Shown: in pieces, positions 12,260 through 25,031 of the stretch
How positions within the stretch are numbered: the stretch's first letter is position 1
Layout of the letters: every line of letters starts with the position of its first letter
From: Zerene cesonia
Taxonomy: Eukaryota; Arthropoda; Insecta; Lepidoptera; Pieridae
Assembly (NCBI RefSeq): GCF_012273895.1
Contig: NC_052102.1
Location: forward strand, 7,152,917 to 7,216,916
Length of the DNA stretch: 64,000 nt
Reading direction: 5' to 3'
The notes under the pieces: generated by a model
Database searches by the model: none
Told to the model about the DNA's origin: nothing
Seen by the model: only the letters and a program-made list of their open reading frames with translations
Position numbers and translations under genes: made by a program

Positions 12260-13526
12260 CTTTGTATTTTTGTTTGTCGTGGACATAACCTCTGAGACAT
12301 GACGTATTCTGTATTATTTCGCTTTTAAGTTATAGTATCTTCATTTGGAGGCACATAAAAATAAATAGAGATCGAATGTACGTTAGCGCACTTTAAATGT
12401 TTGGCCATTGTAGTGAGAGATAGATTCATTATACTGTTTAGTGGAACATGTCATGTTACAGGATGGTAAAATACTAAATTATCAATAAACTTACACCATG
12501 AAACGATTTATGTTCTTAAGATGTACGTACATACAAGATTTTACCAATTATTAATGCGAATTAATTCATTTTTATTGGATGTACCATAATGAGTTTTATG
12601 TTGATATCTAGTGAATCACCATGACAATGCCCGCTTGATAAAACAATGGCATTGTCAGAGAATCCCATAGGGGGCGCTAGTGGTCACATTGCAGTTCTAC
12701 GTATAGTTGCCGAAAGGTTTTAATTTTTTTGTTTTTTTTTTTTTTTAATGCATCGGTGTCTATTCTAAGTTATTTAGTTTAATAATACTATAGCACGCTA
12801 AAGGTATTCTGCATAAATAAATAATGCATTCGTATTTCACCAACTTTTTTTCCTACATTTACAATATTGAGCTCTATTAGCGATTCATTTATTGATAAAA
12901 TTATGATTGAATGCAAAGTGTAATGAATTTTAATTTTAAATTTATTAAATAAATTTTAATAAATTTATCATTAATTTGGTTTTTACTTGATGTGATTATG
13001 CATTTATTACAGTAAATAAGGATAAGTACAAAATAATTGTGAAAGGATACGTAACATATTATTTAAATCGATGCTTTCTGTGCATTTTTTCTTTTCATGA
13101 AAACATTCCAAAAAAACAAATTTTTAGGAGCGTCCGCGCAGCATTTGCTAAATCTGCAGGTTATCTTTTTTTGTCGATTAATATATACCTCTAACCAACG
13201 TCGCTGTTCTTACATAATTTGGCATTCAAACGTTTTATTAATTTAGTATTCAAACTAAATTAAATTCTTAAGTTTTTGCGTAAGCCACAAAAAATTATTA
13301 CCATCAATTAATAGTAAAGCACAGTGACATAAACTTTTGTTAATAATTATAAATATATGTAGCGTAAAAAATCTTTGAGCCACGTGTATAATTCGGAAGC
13401 CTCTTAATATAAAATTAACTTTAAAATATACAGTACCGTTGGTAGGTAGTGGTAATTTTTGAGATCCACTTCCGCATGCGAAAATCTGATAAGATTTTTG
13501 TTTTATCGCACAATTTGTTCACCTTC
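12260..13526. other. A+T-rich non-coding stretch
   Basis: Nothing recognised apart from an isolated 'atagggggcgctagtgg' at about 12666-12682 and dense A+T palindromes at 12920-12970. Under the exon hypothesis above this would be the start of an intron. Confidence 0.55.
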
Positions 13527-13752
13527 CTATGTTTTGTTCCTTCTTGGTACAGTGGTAAACGCGTGAGCGTAGAACCGAGGGGTCCTGGGTTCGATTCCCG
13601 GTGGGGACAATAAAAAAAAATGTCTCGGTCTGGCAGGACACAGAAGGCTGATCACCTACTTGTCCATAAAGAAAATCGATCAGTGAAACAGATGTATATC
13701 ATCTGCCCCAAACCCCAGTAGGGGACACGGGACTTCACTACTATGTTTTGTT
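13527..13752 (+). mobile_element. tRNA-derived SINE with 12-bp target-site duplication
   Basis: The tRNA-like head has a perfect Pol III A box (TGGTACAGTGG, 13545-13555) and B box (GGTTCGATTCC, 13588-13598). A short A-run and a tRNA-unrelated body follow, containing 'ctggcaggacacagaaggct' and ending in 'aggggacacgggacttcac'. The element body (about 13539-13740) is bracketed by identical 12-mers CTATGTTTTGTT at 13527-13538 and 13741-13752, which are the target-site duplication. The intact duplication suggests a fairly recent insertion. From memory, the body resembles SINEs widespread in moths. Confidence 0.9.
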
Positions 13753-14455
13753 ACTTACTGTTATTAATTAGAAGACATCGTAAAATTTTTACACAAATAA
13801 AAAGTGGATACCTATATTTCAATGTCCTAAAAAGAAATTTTGCAATAAGTCACAAGAATTTCTTTTAAAAGACAAAGATTAAAAACGTAATTACCTAACT
13901 CAATACTTAACCAACACATTAATTTTTCAATTTTATTTAATACTAATTAAAAAAGGTATATTTAAATTATAAATCATCTATTTAATTTGTTTGAAGTCGG
14001 AAGTGCAACCCCTAAATTTTCATCAGTCATTGCATTGATATATTATTTGATAATTATGTATTTAATATACACATAACTTTAAATGTTAAATTAATATTGA
14101 AGAATTAGTAATTAGTATAAATATCTACTTAAAATTACTTTTCCGATTAAATTTAAATTGAGACAAAAACCATATCATAATATCATAAAAGGCAGAGCTA
14201 CAACAGCTGTTTCCATGTGATGAATATTTTCAATTAATATACCTTACCCAATCACATTGAAAATACTGTAAGTAGGCATAATTTCATCCAAACAAACATA
14301 TTGGACGTTAAATCGGACGATAATTTCGCGAACACGGTATTTAACTATTATATGAATACGTTAAGTGCACGTGAATGATTGCATAACGTTTGCAAATGTC
14401 GACTTTTGTCGAAAATGTCCGTCTCGTCAGCCATATTCCGTTTAATGTCGCAATA
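13753..14455. other. A+T-rich non-coding stretch
   Basis: No gene or repeat recognised. A CACGTG E-box lies near 14369. Confidence 0.6.
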
Positions 14456-14640
14456 TTGTGAGCGTCGGCGGGCGGCCGCGGCCGGTCGCATGCATTTACA
14501 TACATTAATGTAGACTACATGCATGCAGCCCGGCCTGAATGTGTGTGCGTTGCGAATTAAGTGTAATTGAGCCATTCGGACAGTGGCGAGCCGCGCTCCA
14601 CTACCTCCGTACTTTGTTTGGCTACTGGAACTCACTCATT
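14456..14640. promoter_or_regulatory. GC-rich island containing a 56-nt hairpin
   Basis: A CpG-dense block with overlapping open frames on both strands, taken as chance. Inside it, 14480-14535 is an imperfect inverted repeat: GGCCGG/CCGGCC, then GCATGCAT/ATGCATGC, around a 12-nt palindrome TACATTAATGTA (14501-14512). Stem-loops of this kind can be regulatory DNA or an RNA hairpin. No known microRNA sequence is recognised in it. Confidence 0.45.
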
Positions 14641-15420
14641 ATGCTCATCTTCATCTAAAACTTCACATAATGTTATGTCATTTGTTTTATTAACATTTGC
14701 TCGTACAGTGAGATCATGGACTACCGTGTATTCGTGTAATGTTTTCGATTGCTTTAATATCCTATACGTTTTGATTTTAAATTAATAGATATATATATTT
14801 TTTCTATTATAGTCCGATGTTTATTTTCGTATGCACTATTTGTATATGTTCTCATTTAAAAATATATCTTAACATTTACCCAAGAACGTCGCTGCTACCC
14901 TTGAGTGCAACCGGTATTTCCACCCACCAATGAAATAAAATTCATTAGTTACAAGCAAACCTCGTAAACAAATAATGTATTTTAATTGAGAAAACCGATT
15001 GTGACGGTAAAAACAATGATATCACTAAGACGTAGCTGAGAATATTCATCTTCACCCCTTCGCCGGGAACAAACAGGGCCGTCGGAATTTTGTTATTAGC
15101 GTAAGGGTAGCTGTGTTCCCGCACACCTGACTGATTGATAGTACTTCTTTGCACCTCGGGTCGAGCTTGTAATCGAGCCATTAATAAACTTTACTACCCT
15201 AACTCTATCTTGCGGACTTTACTTAATGGGCAGGCAAATGGTGTTATATCTGTCGTTAGTTTTATATTTACCTGAGCGACAATTCATTTGTCGCCGCTGT
15301 TCTATGAAGTGATTGAGTTACTTACATTATTTAAGGCACTGTATACCAGTTTTTTGGTACAATATTTCGTATTAAAAAACTTTAAGAAAAGAGCGTAGTC
15401 CTATCTCAAAGGACGACACT
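14641..15420. other. A+T-rich non-coding stretch
   Basis: Short open frames only (78 codons at most), with no domains. No repeat recognised. Confidence 0.55.
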
Positions 15421-15702
15421 GATCACTTACCACCAGATAACGGGACTGCTCCGTTGGCTTCTCTTCATAAAACTAAGTATAATAAAAAATAGAATCAACT
15501 AAATTGTCTCGTTTGCTTGTTTCTAATTACCATAATAACAAAAACTCATGAAATTATTGTTTTCTCACCGAACTTTGATAAGAATAAAAAGTTTGAATTA
15601 AATCTGTCCGTTTAGAGTGGGTTAAAATCGAGTCTAAAGGAGTTACATACAAATTATGTGTTACACACAAATATGGTGAAGCTAATAAAAGCGTGTTAAA
15701 AA
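15421..15702. repeat. Two degraded interspersed repeat fragments
   Basis: At 15424-15465 the text 'cacttaccaccagataacggg' resembles the minus strand of the A-tailed element at 31.6 kb ('cgcttaccatcaggcgacc'). At about 15588-15702 the sequence matches the second half of the dispersed repeat at 4.1 and 40.7 kb ('aagtttgaattaaatctgtc', then 'gaagctaataaaagcgtgtt'). Both are old, diverged copies. The first assignment is weak, the second good. Confidence 0.55.
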
Positions 15703-16315
15703 TACAAAATTAGGTTATTAACGAGTTATACATGTTACACTTTGAAATATTGCCGATGCCACAGTAAATAAGGATATGCGTATTATGTATGGAAATTACA
15801 CGTAGCCGTGACATTTTCAACTTATCCTTGGTACGATTTAGTATATACATTTACGTAGAATTTAAATGAATCCCAAGTATCGTAAGGGTTGCAATTGAAA
15901 GAAGATTAATTTACAGGCGCATTACGGACAATAAATGGAGTCGAGAATTATTTTATTTGGTTACCAAATTATCAGACAGTGGGTCGAGCTAATGTCACTC
16001 GACGCTTGACAAAGCGACTGTTGGCACGGAGAGGCTTTGCTCGCAGCTATGTAAACAAAGAGGGTAAAAAGGTTGAAAACAAAAAAAGTAATAAAAGTTT
16101 TATTTATCCTCCAGTTTATTCTATGAAAAGTGGAATTACAACTTTTATGAATACGTCATATTTTAAACGTAGCATCACCTTCTGTTGAATCCATTACATA
16201 TTGTCTACTTTGAAGTGTAAATTAGTCCTGTATCCAAACACTGGATAATAAACCACTATAGTTACAGCTTTCTCTTTATTATTGTTTTTAAATCATATTT
16301 TATGAAAAAAAATGA
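15703..16315. other. A+T-rich non-coding stretch
   Basis: A 69-codon frame at 15979-16188 is Arg/Lys-rich at its 5' end but begins at GTG and matches no family I know. Nothing else seen. Confidence 0.5.
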
Positions 16316-16462
16316 AATGATTGGTATGGTTTGGAGCTGATCGGGCGATGCCTTCCGCCCTTCGTGATTGAAAATTGACATTGAGCGTGGGGCGGCGCCA
16401 GGTACGACTCTCGCTCTATTTTTGACCCCGCAGACTATCGCGTGGGGCGATCGACCTTGTAC
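16316..16462. promoter_or_regulatory. GC-rich island
   Basis: CpG-containing block with repeated 'gcgtggggcg' (about 16384 and 16440) and 'gatcgggcgatg'. There is no open frame of note. A possible cis-regulatory element by composition only. Confidence 0.25.
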
Positions 16463-17925
16463 AACTTACCATTTTAAAGGTACACGTAATATGCTCACTA
16501 AAAAATAAACAAAGAAAGCTTTCATTCGCGTATCGTGACAAGTTAGCGTAGTGTCAACCTTAATTAAAATACAAATTGCTTAATTTATTTTAAATTAAAA
16601 AAATATATATGCAGTTACAGGGGTGATGAAGTGTTAATTTTAACTACCTACTAAAATTTATATTATATTTATATAGTCTGAAATCTTATCGCGTATTTTA
16701 AACTTCGTTATGTTACATAATATAATAAGTTCTGATAAACTTTTAATTGACACCCGTAGGTGTTATTATCGGAAGGCAAGTTTTCCATAGACGCGGTCGA
16801 GTGACACTCGAATTAGGTCAATAGCAACACAAAAGGTGTACCATCAGATAAGCGACGTATCCCGCTCTACAAAGCCCTGAAATTCGCCTCATTTAGTAAC
16901 GTGAATTATGTATCTATTTTTTTGTAACAAAGCCAACGTATAGGTAATCATTAGGCGATGTTTACTCGCCACCCTTTAATGTGTTTGCTTTCTCAACAAT
17001 TTCATACCACGCCTGTGTGTATTGTTGCCGTTTTGCCTTCACGATTAGGGTCGCTTTCAGCTTCATATTTATTAAAGAGCGAGTCTCGAGACCTTTCGTT
17101 TATACGCATAAAGTAGTACAATGTATGACTAAAATGTTTGTTTTCCATTCGAACGGATTGGTGGAAATATGAGATCATCTTTTTATATATATGACGAGTA
17201 GTCTACTGGCTGACGGTGCGTGGATCGATTCGTATTTATGATAAGTAACAATTTCAAAATTGTTTTTGAAGATAAATCAAGATCGTTATGTCATAACATT
17301 AAAATTATTATTAGACTGTACATTGTTTTTCCAAGTAAAATGTTAGTATATTAAATTAAAGAACTATTATTTTCTTATAGCTAATCTTTTTATTTCAATC
17401 TTTCCTAGAAAATTTCCTACTAATAACAAATTGTTTTCGGTCATTAACGATTTTGTTCAGATCAATTATCGTGTCATCGATGCAAAAGCACACAATTACT
17501 AATACACATTAAATATCTTACGCGCTAAGCGAAGAGCGATTCGTCAACGACTAATTTATTCGACTTCTGTCCCATGACGTGTTATATTAATAACACCTGT
17601 ATAGAAAAACTTATTGAACCAGACGGCGACTGGCGCGGTGGTGTAATGTTTACCAACACGATTATCTAACACGGCGCAATTTACTGTTTCTTATTGTATG
17701 TAGACATACATCCGTGTGGATATGCTAATAATACCGAGGCAACCTTAATAGATCTAATTTCTTAGCGTGAATTCCAAATCCATTATATTTTATACATTAC
17801 TTTTCAATACTTATTAAAACTATTTATATACTATGTAGTCCCGTATGGCCGATTATTGTTTTCAATTTCTCAAATATCAAACAATAGCTGTCCTTAACAT
17901 TTGGGAAAGTTTGCGCGCGGCATAT
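16463..17925. other. A+T-rich non-coding region
   Basis: No gene. The passage at 16835-16880 ('taccatcagataagcgacg') may be a further worn fragment of the 31.6 kb element family, but the match is too short to call. Confidence 0.5.
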
Positions 17926-18115
17926 TCAGTAAATAGTTTTATTCGGAGCCATTTTGACTTTTATTTTATTTTTCGCTTATTTTCCCTTGCGCGGCCGTAA
18001 AACGTACCTGGGCTCGCTCGCGGGGATAACGGAGCCTGCTCACGAAAAATTTATTGAGACCTTTTCGCCCGGGCTCCATCGACAGACATTGCGAAGGCGA
18101 AAGTTATGAATGACA
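17926..18115. promoter_or_regulatory. Candidate regulatory island
   Basis: A block with sharp edges: T-rich homeodomain-type cores (TTTTATT, TTTATTG) alternate with CpG-rich words ('cccttgcgcggccgtaaaac', 'ggctcgctcgcggggataac', 'gcccgggctcc'). The mixture resembles developmental enhancers of insects. No reading frame. Function is inferred. Confidence 0.3.
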
Positions 18116-19670
18116 CATGTTTTGAAATATTACCTGCACTGAACTGCTTCCCAGAAGAAAATTTCATGGGATGAGAAGTTTATTTGTCGTGGAATGTGTG
18201 GGAGTTTTATGGGAGCGGGTGACTTTTACAATGCTATGGATCAAGCAATTTTCTTTCTCCTCGGTCTGTATTGCATGGTAATCAGCCCTTAGATATACCG
18301 ATGAATAAAAATATGAGGTGGGACAAATTGGATGAAGAAACTTTGCTATTCGATCTTTTAGTATCCACCTAACAACGTTTATAGACTACACAGAAAAAGT
18401 TATGATCTCATTGTTAGCTATAAATTTTCTCCCCAATCGCGTTCGATCGTTTGAGTAAAAGTATTTCATCCTTAATTTATATATTAGGTATGTCTTAGGC
18501 AAAGTTCAATTTATTTTTAAACAAGCCTATATACAGAGGGCAATGCTCGTTTTGGGAGGTATATTCCTTCTTCAAATCTTTCTTTTTAAGATATTACAAT
18601 TACCCAACTGAAAAACAATCAAACAGGTTTAAGACAAATTTCAGAACAAGGAGTATTTAACTAGGCGTATTTGACTGTATGATCCTGTAATTGGATTTTA
18701 CTTCAGCCGAACGGGCAAATACTACGCTTCAGTGATCGTAGTCATCCTGACTCGGACATCTGTCCGACACATGCTTTCACTCCTGACGTCTATTCACTTC
18801 GATCGACCAAAGCAATCTGTTATGCTGTACAAATATATGGGGAAAAACTGGGGGTATTCGTTTAGCAAAAATAATTTATCAAAATTGTAAGTCGCCTAAG
18901 GGCTTTCATTCGCAATTCGAGTATCATCCGTACACAATGCTACGTATTCGCCAGGCTAAATTAGCGCCAACGCACGTCCTTCCGCGTCTGTTTAATTCGC
19001 GCCCTAAGGGACATAGATACAATGAAAAAAATTGTATGTGAACGCGGCCAGGTTTTTGCCAATTATGGAAATTCGAGGACAACATGCTACCTGTCGTTAT
19101 GTGGACACATCCAGTTCGCTATTCTCTCGGGGCACAACTACCGCTTGCGAGTTTGTTCCTGTTTCACTTGTAGAGAAAGTGACTAATTTCACTTTTACTA
19201 CAAGTTTTATCGTTAGTTAATGCCGCTTATACCTTGTATATATTCCTTCTATAGCATTTTCAGAACTACAACTTAGGTAACTACTTAGGTAGTATGAAAG
19301 GGTAATATAATGCTAAACAACTACGCGTACCTACTTATATGTCAAATATGCCCCATTCCGGTTATATCTACCTATCTAATTTGTATATAACTACTGGAAA
19401 TAGTAATATTGATTGAAAACGTCTAATTTTCAAGTAATGGACATAGCGTCATTAATTTATTTTCAAATAGTTTCATTTAAACAAATGCAAATTCAAAATC
19501 TTGTAACAAAAAATAATCGGATATGAGTCATGTTGTCTTGTCCCTTGTTTACGCGTGATTTGATTAAGTATTACAAACGAATGATACGTTGTGTATGCAA
19601 CAACCGTAACATTTAATTAGTAATACACTACAAATCTTTAGTGTACAATTTTGAAGCGTTTGGTGCACAC
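18116..19670. other. Non-coding region with small GC-richer patches
   Basis: Patches at 18710-18830 and 18950-19150. A short perfect stem TCGGACA-TC-TGTCCGA lies at 18752-18767. Open frames are 62 codons or less. No repeat recognised. Confidence 0.5.
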
Positions 19671-19674
19671 ATAG

Positions 19675-19880
19675 ATGACAATCGTGTTTTTCCCGCCGCC
19701 ATTGCGTTCTGAGTCACCGACGATCAGCGCGCGTTCGCGGAACTCAACCCTCCAGTGGGGGTGAGTTCGCTAATGACGGTCCGACAACCACGCGCCACCG
19801 CCGTCCAATATGCAGCCGAAGTATCGTGCGAAACTATACCCTCCAAACTATAACATTTAAACTCTTAATTCCGCGGGCCC
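19675..19880. promoter_or_regulatory. CpG-rich island with a GAACTCA hairpin
   Basis: GC-rich block with 'cgatcagcgcgcgttcgcgg' followed by an imperfect stem (about 19736-19770) in which GCGGAACTCA-ACCC faces GGGTGAGTTCGC. No open frame of note. A regulatory role is inferred from composition. Confidence 0.3.
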
Positions 19881-22800
19881 TCATTCCATTTTGCAATTCT
19901 GTGCGTGTTTATATGCAGCCTTTCAATCGGCACTGTTATTTTGATAAATATGCATGAACTAGTGAAACCGGCAGAGTAGGTAACATAAAACGCCATCGTG
20001 AAAATTTAATATCATTTCCTGGTAGTCGCGTAATGACTCATATCCGTCGAAGGGTTAATTTTTTTGCGATATCGCAACAACAAATCTTCAGTATTCCATA
20101 ATGATTCCCATTGTGTTTTAGAAGGGAAATTCGCCCTACAGCCCTTTACTATTAATTATGTCATTATGACTTCCGATAACATAATTATACCACACTTATT
20201 TGTTTCTAACCGACATAATTAATTTGCAATACCTAGGTATAAAATCGATCCTATACCTATATGAAGTAAAAATTTATATTTGTTAAATGAATGTAAATCC
20301 ATGTGCATTCATGGCAATAACACTATGTATTTGCAGATGTCAAATAATGCGTTAAATATGTAAATTGATGTTAACTAGGCTTTAATTCACTTATTATATT
20401 GTTATTATTTAAGTCATTTACCTAGTTGAAACATGGACGTTTATTACCTTATTTACTTATCATTTTAACCATGATATTATATTTTAACGAATTATGATAT
20501 GAAAAAAATTTATATTGTTTTGTTTAGTATAATATTCAACGGCGGTAGCATCAAGAGCAGATTAAATCGAATTTGGTATGCAAATAGAATGTGAAGGTTA
20601 GCGCCTTCAGGTCACTTTTCAATAGCAATATCAGATTGGATGTTATGAATATGATAAGTGGCATGCATGTTCAGTGAAGTAAAGCAGTGTAACCCTAGTG
20701 AATCTAAACTTGACCATAAATAATCGTAAGTAATACTTTCGATAAACTAAATTCTAAATTAACACATTTGGTTCTGTTGAAACTCAGTTAGGATAAAGTT
20801 ATTGAGTGACATAAATGAATACAACGCTATAACTCAATCTAAATATATTCAAAAACTAACAGATCGATACTCGTGCGAAAACTAATAGCAAACATTTTAG
20901 GTACATTCACTTTTCAAGCTACCTTGGCCCACGCAAGGTAATTCAGTGATATTATAACGCTCTATCCACCAATGACGCCTTCGAAAGTACCTAGTCTTAT
21001 TCAAGCGGATCCGGTTTGAATGCAACAGTTTAACAATCACGTTTTATTTTTAGTTATGATGTCAAATGATTTCAGCGGAAATGTACACTTGTGAATAGAT
21101 AGATATTCAATCCATTTTTAGTGGAAATATTTTCCGTGCTACATAATATCGGAGTACCCCTATACATGATTGAACAAAGGCACTGATATTTTAAACACAT
21201 CGCTGCACCTCTATTGTCTTTTCTATTTATCCAGCATTTGCCTTAACACACAGCGCTGACTCTAAACTCTTAAAGCTAACGCTTTAAGTTATAATTACAA
21301 AAAGACACCCAAGTTTTAATATAGCAAAGCTTGGTATTACAGTCGGCACCCTGGCAACAATATGAGCTCATTTCCTGCTACGTAAAATATGAGAAACATA
21401 ACAAATAGAGCAATACGACAGTTGTGCGCCACATCACATGCACAGAACTGGTTTATTACGAGACAATGCTACGAATTGCTATGAAATCGTTCATTACCAC
21501 GAACATTGGGATTAGTTACGATTGGTCTGATAATAATCCTTGTTAAGCTCTTTACGTGTAAACACTTTTGTTCCGTGTCTCACAATTAAAACCCAAGGGA
21601 TGATATATAGGTAAATTTAAATTCTCATATTATATGCTAACAGATTACGAATGATAGTATTTCTGTTAAACATAAATATTAGACGTGTCTCGTAACACAT
21701 ATTAAGATAGAAATGTAAAATGCTGACGCAATCTTCAGCGATAAAGTTTGCGTTAAGATGGCAATTATGAGAATACCTTACCAAGCGAGTTTAAATATGA
21801 AAGTATAATACGCTTTGTACATTAGAACTTAATATTTTACTTGCTGAAATCTTATAAGCGAAAAAATATTGTTTACAGGACCATATATGTAGTTCTTTAC
21901 AGAAAACTTGTGACTTTTTCTGTTATTTTTTAGTACGTGGAATATAAATATAATAAGGGTATATAGTATGTTACCGACAATGAGTAAAATTCAGGTATTC
22001 TATAATGTACCTTGGCTATGTAGGTATTGAATAGATACCTGGGATATTCTCAGAATATTTGAAATGTTATAAATATAATAATCGTCCATTTCATATTTAC
22101 ATATGTAGGTAATAAAAACAATTGCTATGGATTGTATAAACTACCTGATATTCTACCGGTAATGTGTAAAATAATTCAATCTTGGTCAATTTTTATTAAT
22201 AAGAAGTTTATTATTTAATTAAATTTGTTTCCAGTATTGCATAGAATACCATCTCAAACAGATTGCTGATAACATAATATACAGTTATAACACAATATAA
22301 ATCAATGAATAGAAAGTTTAAATGTAGTAAGTATATAATATATTATACACATTTATAGTGTTAACGACTAGTCCAACATAAACACCCACTAGGGCATTCC
22401 CGAACCCGATCTGGTTTCACTTCTATACATTGCTGGACAATAGCGATACCAATACATGTTGGGTACTGGAGTAATAACGTAGGCAGCAATGTAATGTGCT
22501 GCGTATTAAAATTATCGGTTGTAGTGTGCGCCGAAGACATTTAGCACGAAAGAGCTCTTTCTCAAACTGGTTTGCAAGTGTACACTGCTTGCATTGCCCC
22601 GCCGCACCGGCCTCGCATGCACCCTCAGGATGATTACATCATCATCTCAGTATCAGCTTTAAATTTGCTTTTGCAATACTTGCGGTTTGCGAAACTAGTT
22701 TTTGCCTTATTTACGATTTTAATTCGAACATTTTATTGCTGTATGATAATTTGATGTCGCTTAATTTAAGCGCCTTGATAAATGTGCAAAACTTTGTATA

Positions 22801-23160
22801 ATATATTTTTTGTTTTGTTTTTTTTGAAATAAGTAATTCTATGAATTAACATTTATTGTAATTAACACTTTAAATGACGCATTGTGTAAAACATGTTGTA
22901 TGAAATTTATTGTTAAAGTAAAATCCACGGATTGCGCGCAGCCGCCGATGTTGTGGTAAGAGAAAGTGCATTACGAATGCTCTACTTTCCGCTCACACAA
23001 ATATACAATTCCAATACATGACATAGTTTAAGACGGCACAAATATGAGTTAAAATAATAAATTAACGCTCTAACAGTATTCACTTCGTTTTATTAATGAT
23101 TCAAGCGGCGATTATCTGCTTGCATATGACTTTAACCAATTTGTTTTTTTAAATTCGTAA
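19881..23160. other. Long A+T-rich non-coding region
   Basis: No gene or recognised transposon. A small imperfect hairpin (GAAAGT..GCATT-ACG-AATGC..ACTTTC) lies at about 22962-22990 in a GC-richer patch ('gcgcgcagccgccgatg', about 22935). The 60-codon frame at 22572 has no domain. Confidence 0.55.
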
Positions 23161-23167
23161 CCGTTTA

Positions 23168-23363
23168 TCACTACATAGTATAAAACAAAGCCGCTTTATT
23201 TGTCCCTAAGTCCCTATGTATGCTTAAATCTTGAAAACTGCGCAACGGATATTGATGGGTTTTTTTTTTAATAGCTAGAGTGGTTTAAGAGGAAGGTTTA
23301 TATGTATAACATCTATTAAACTACTCCAAATTTAACGCGTGCGAAGCCGCGGGCAAAAGCTAG
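23168..23363 (+). mobile_element. Short Helitron-like element, copy A
   Basis: The element starts A|TCACTACATAGTAT and ends AAAAGCTAG|T, which fits the Helitron rule (5' TC, 3' CTRR, insertion between A and T without target duplication). Just before the end is the remnant GC stem 'gcgtgcgaagccgcgggc' typical of a Helitron 3' hairpin. Internal words such as 'ctgcgcaacgga' and 'aagaggaaggtttatatg' are, from memory, very common in lepidopteran genomes. At about 196 bp it carries no Rep/helicase gene and is non-autonomous. Confidence 0.7.
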
Positions 23364-23418
23364 TATATAATATAATATCAAATCCGGTATTACCAATAAA
23401 AATCGTAGAGTTCTTGGG

Positions 23419-23460
23419 GCGCCTGAATTCTGCTGCGTGGGCGGAGCAGAATTCAGACGC
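23419..23460. repeat. 16-bp stem hairpin with an Egr-type site in its loop
   Basis: GCGCCTGAATTCTGCT (23419-23434) faces AGCAGAATTCAGACGC (23445-23460) with a single mismatch. The 10-nt loop is GCGTGGGCGG, an exact Egr/Zif268-type binding sequence. It lies 55 bp past the CTAG end of Helitron copy A. Confidence 0.85.
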
Positions 23461-24864
23461 TGCGATAAGCACTGAAGTCACTACTTTTTATTGCTTTAGA
23501 CTATACTATTTTTTGCTATATTGGTTTATAGACAGAGGTTTTTTTCTAAGATCTTAGTGAAAGAAAGAATTAAACGTTTCTTTATCAGGCACATCACATG
23601 GAAAATCAGACAAAACAAATCAAATCAAACATAAAAACCAAAACATTTAGTATAAAGAAACCGTATTTCAAGAAGAATATGACATAAAGACCCTGACAAA
23701 AAGGAGACAGCTCAACCTGACCTGCAATGTTCAGGAACATTGGCTGCGCTGTTTTTCATTTACCCTTTATAGCTAAGATTTCAAATAGTGCCGCTGTGGT
23801 AAAGACTGAACATTAAATTAAAATCTAATAAACCTACTTTCACGATCGAATTTTTTTTTAATAAAAAAAAGTAATGCCTAATATATCAATAAATGCACGA
23901 CTAATGAATTTAATACTATAAATATAACTGCAACATAGCCTTGTTGTTAGCTCGGTAATCCCAGAAATATTAAATTATGTTGCGGTTAATGTAATGAATC
24001 ATAAATCACTTTATTGTAATGTAATGTGGAACAAGATATTATATGTATAATAGTATACCAACATATCCCAATATTTATTTGTTTGAACGAAATTAGGTAC
24101 AGTTTGTTTCGTTAAAACAACTCCTCACCTTCACCAATTATCGAAAAAAACGTCAGATAACGCAAGGTGTTTCGGTTTTAATCTTCCGTGACACTTGGTC
24201 CAGGACAATCTCATCCAATCGGGCAATTTGCATGCGCTACGTGGGCGCGTACCGCCTACCCACGGTTACATGGATCGTAAATTTTGTCCTTTTACTTCCA
24301 AGGAGGGATTTTTCCAAAGGAGCAGATGTCTATTTTTCCGTAAAGGGTAAATTATTGGATGTTGCGGCAAAGGCCGTAAAAACAACCAGAATTAAAGAAA
24401 AAGGCCCGTTGTAGGCGCTGACCTCTAATATGTTATTTGATCTGCTAGATTTTCGTTGTCTCGTGATTTCTATGAAAATTTAAGATATTTAAGCTAGTTA
24501 CTTTCAATAATAATTAAAAGTAGTACACGTCAAAAAATAATGAAGAACCGAGACAACGGGGCTCACCTGATATGATCTGAAAGTAGATTCGTGATGGGGC
24601 CTGGCTTACTTTCTACTTAAGAACACGGCTGGTACAAATGTTCTAATATCTATTGTTCCTCTCAGATGTTAATTAAGTTACATATGTATCGAGTTTCACC
24701 TCTTTCTTGCGTAAAATGTATTAATATTAGTGAAGGTTGGATTAATTTGTTTACAAACATTGTAATAAGCACTCTGAGTCATGAATAAACTGAGTTATCC
24801 GCGTTAATTATTGACTCAACTGTACTCATAAATAGGTATCATCACTCTATACTAATGACATACC
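23461..24864. other. A+T-rich non-coding stretch
   Basis: No gene. At about 24540-24615 the words 'acggggctcacctgat' resemble the 31.6 kb repeat family, too degraded to classify. The 60-codon frame at 24232 has no domain. Confidence 0.5.
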
Positions 24865-24865
24865 A

Positions 24866-25031
24866 TCTATGCTATGCTAATAATATAAAGCTGATTTTTT
24901 TGTTTGAAAATGCTTATTTGAAAACTACTCGACCGATTTCAAAAATTCTTACACCGTTGGCTATATACCGTCTGTGTGTGATCCCTGAGTGTTATATGTG
25001 TACCACGGACGAAGCCGGACCAGACCGCTAG
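24866..25031 (+). mobile_element. Short Helitron-like element, copy B
   Basis: Begins A|TCTATGCTATGCTAATAATA and ends GACCGCTAG|T. Near the 3' end is 'acgaagccggaccagaccg', a decayed form of the GC hairpin with a GCGAAG loop. The internal 'ccgatttcaaaaattctta' and 'gtgatccctgagtg' recur in copy D at 40.4 kb. Size 166 bp, non-autonomous, no coding capacity. Confidence 0.7.
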
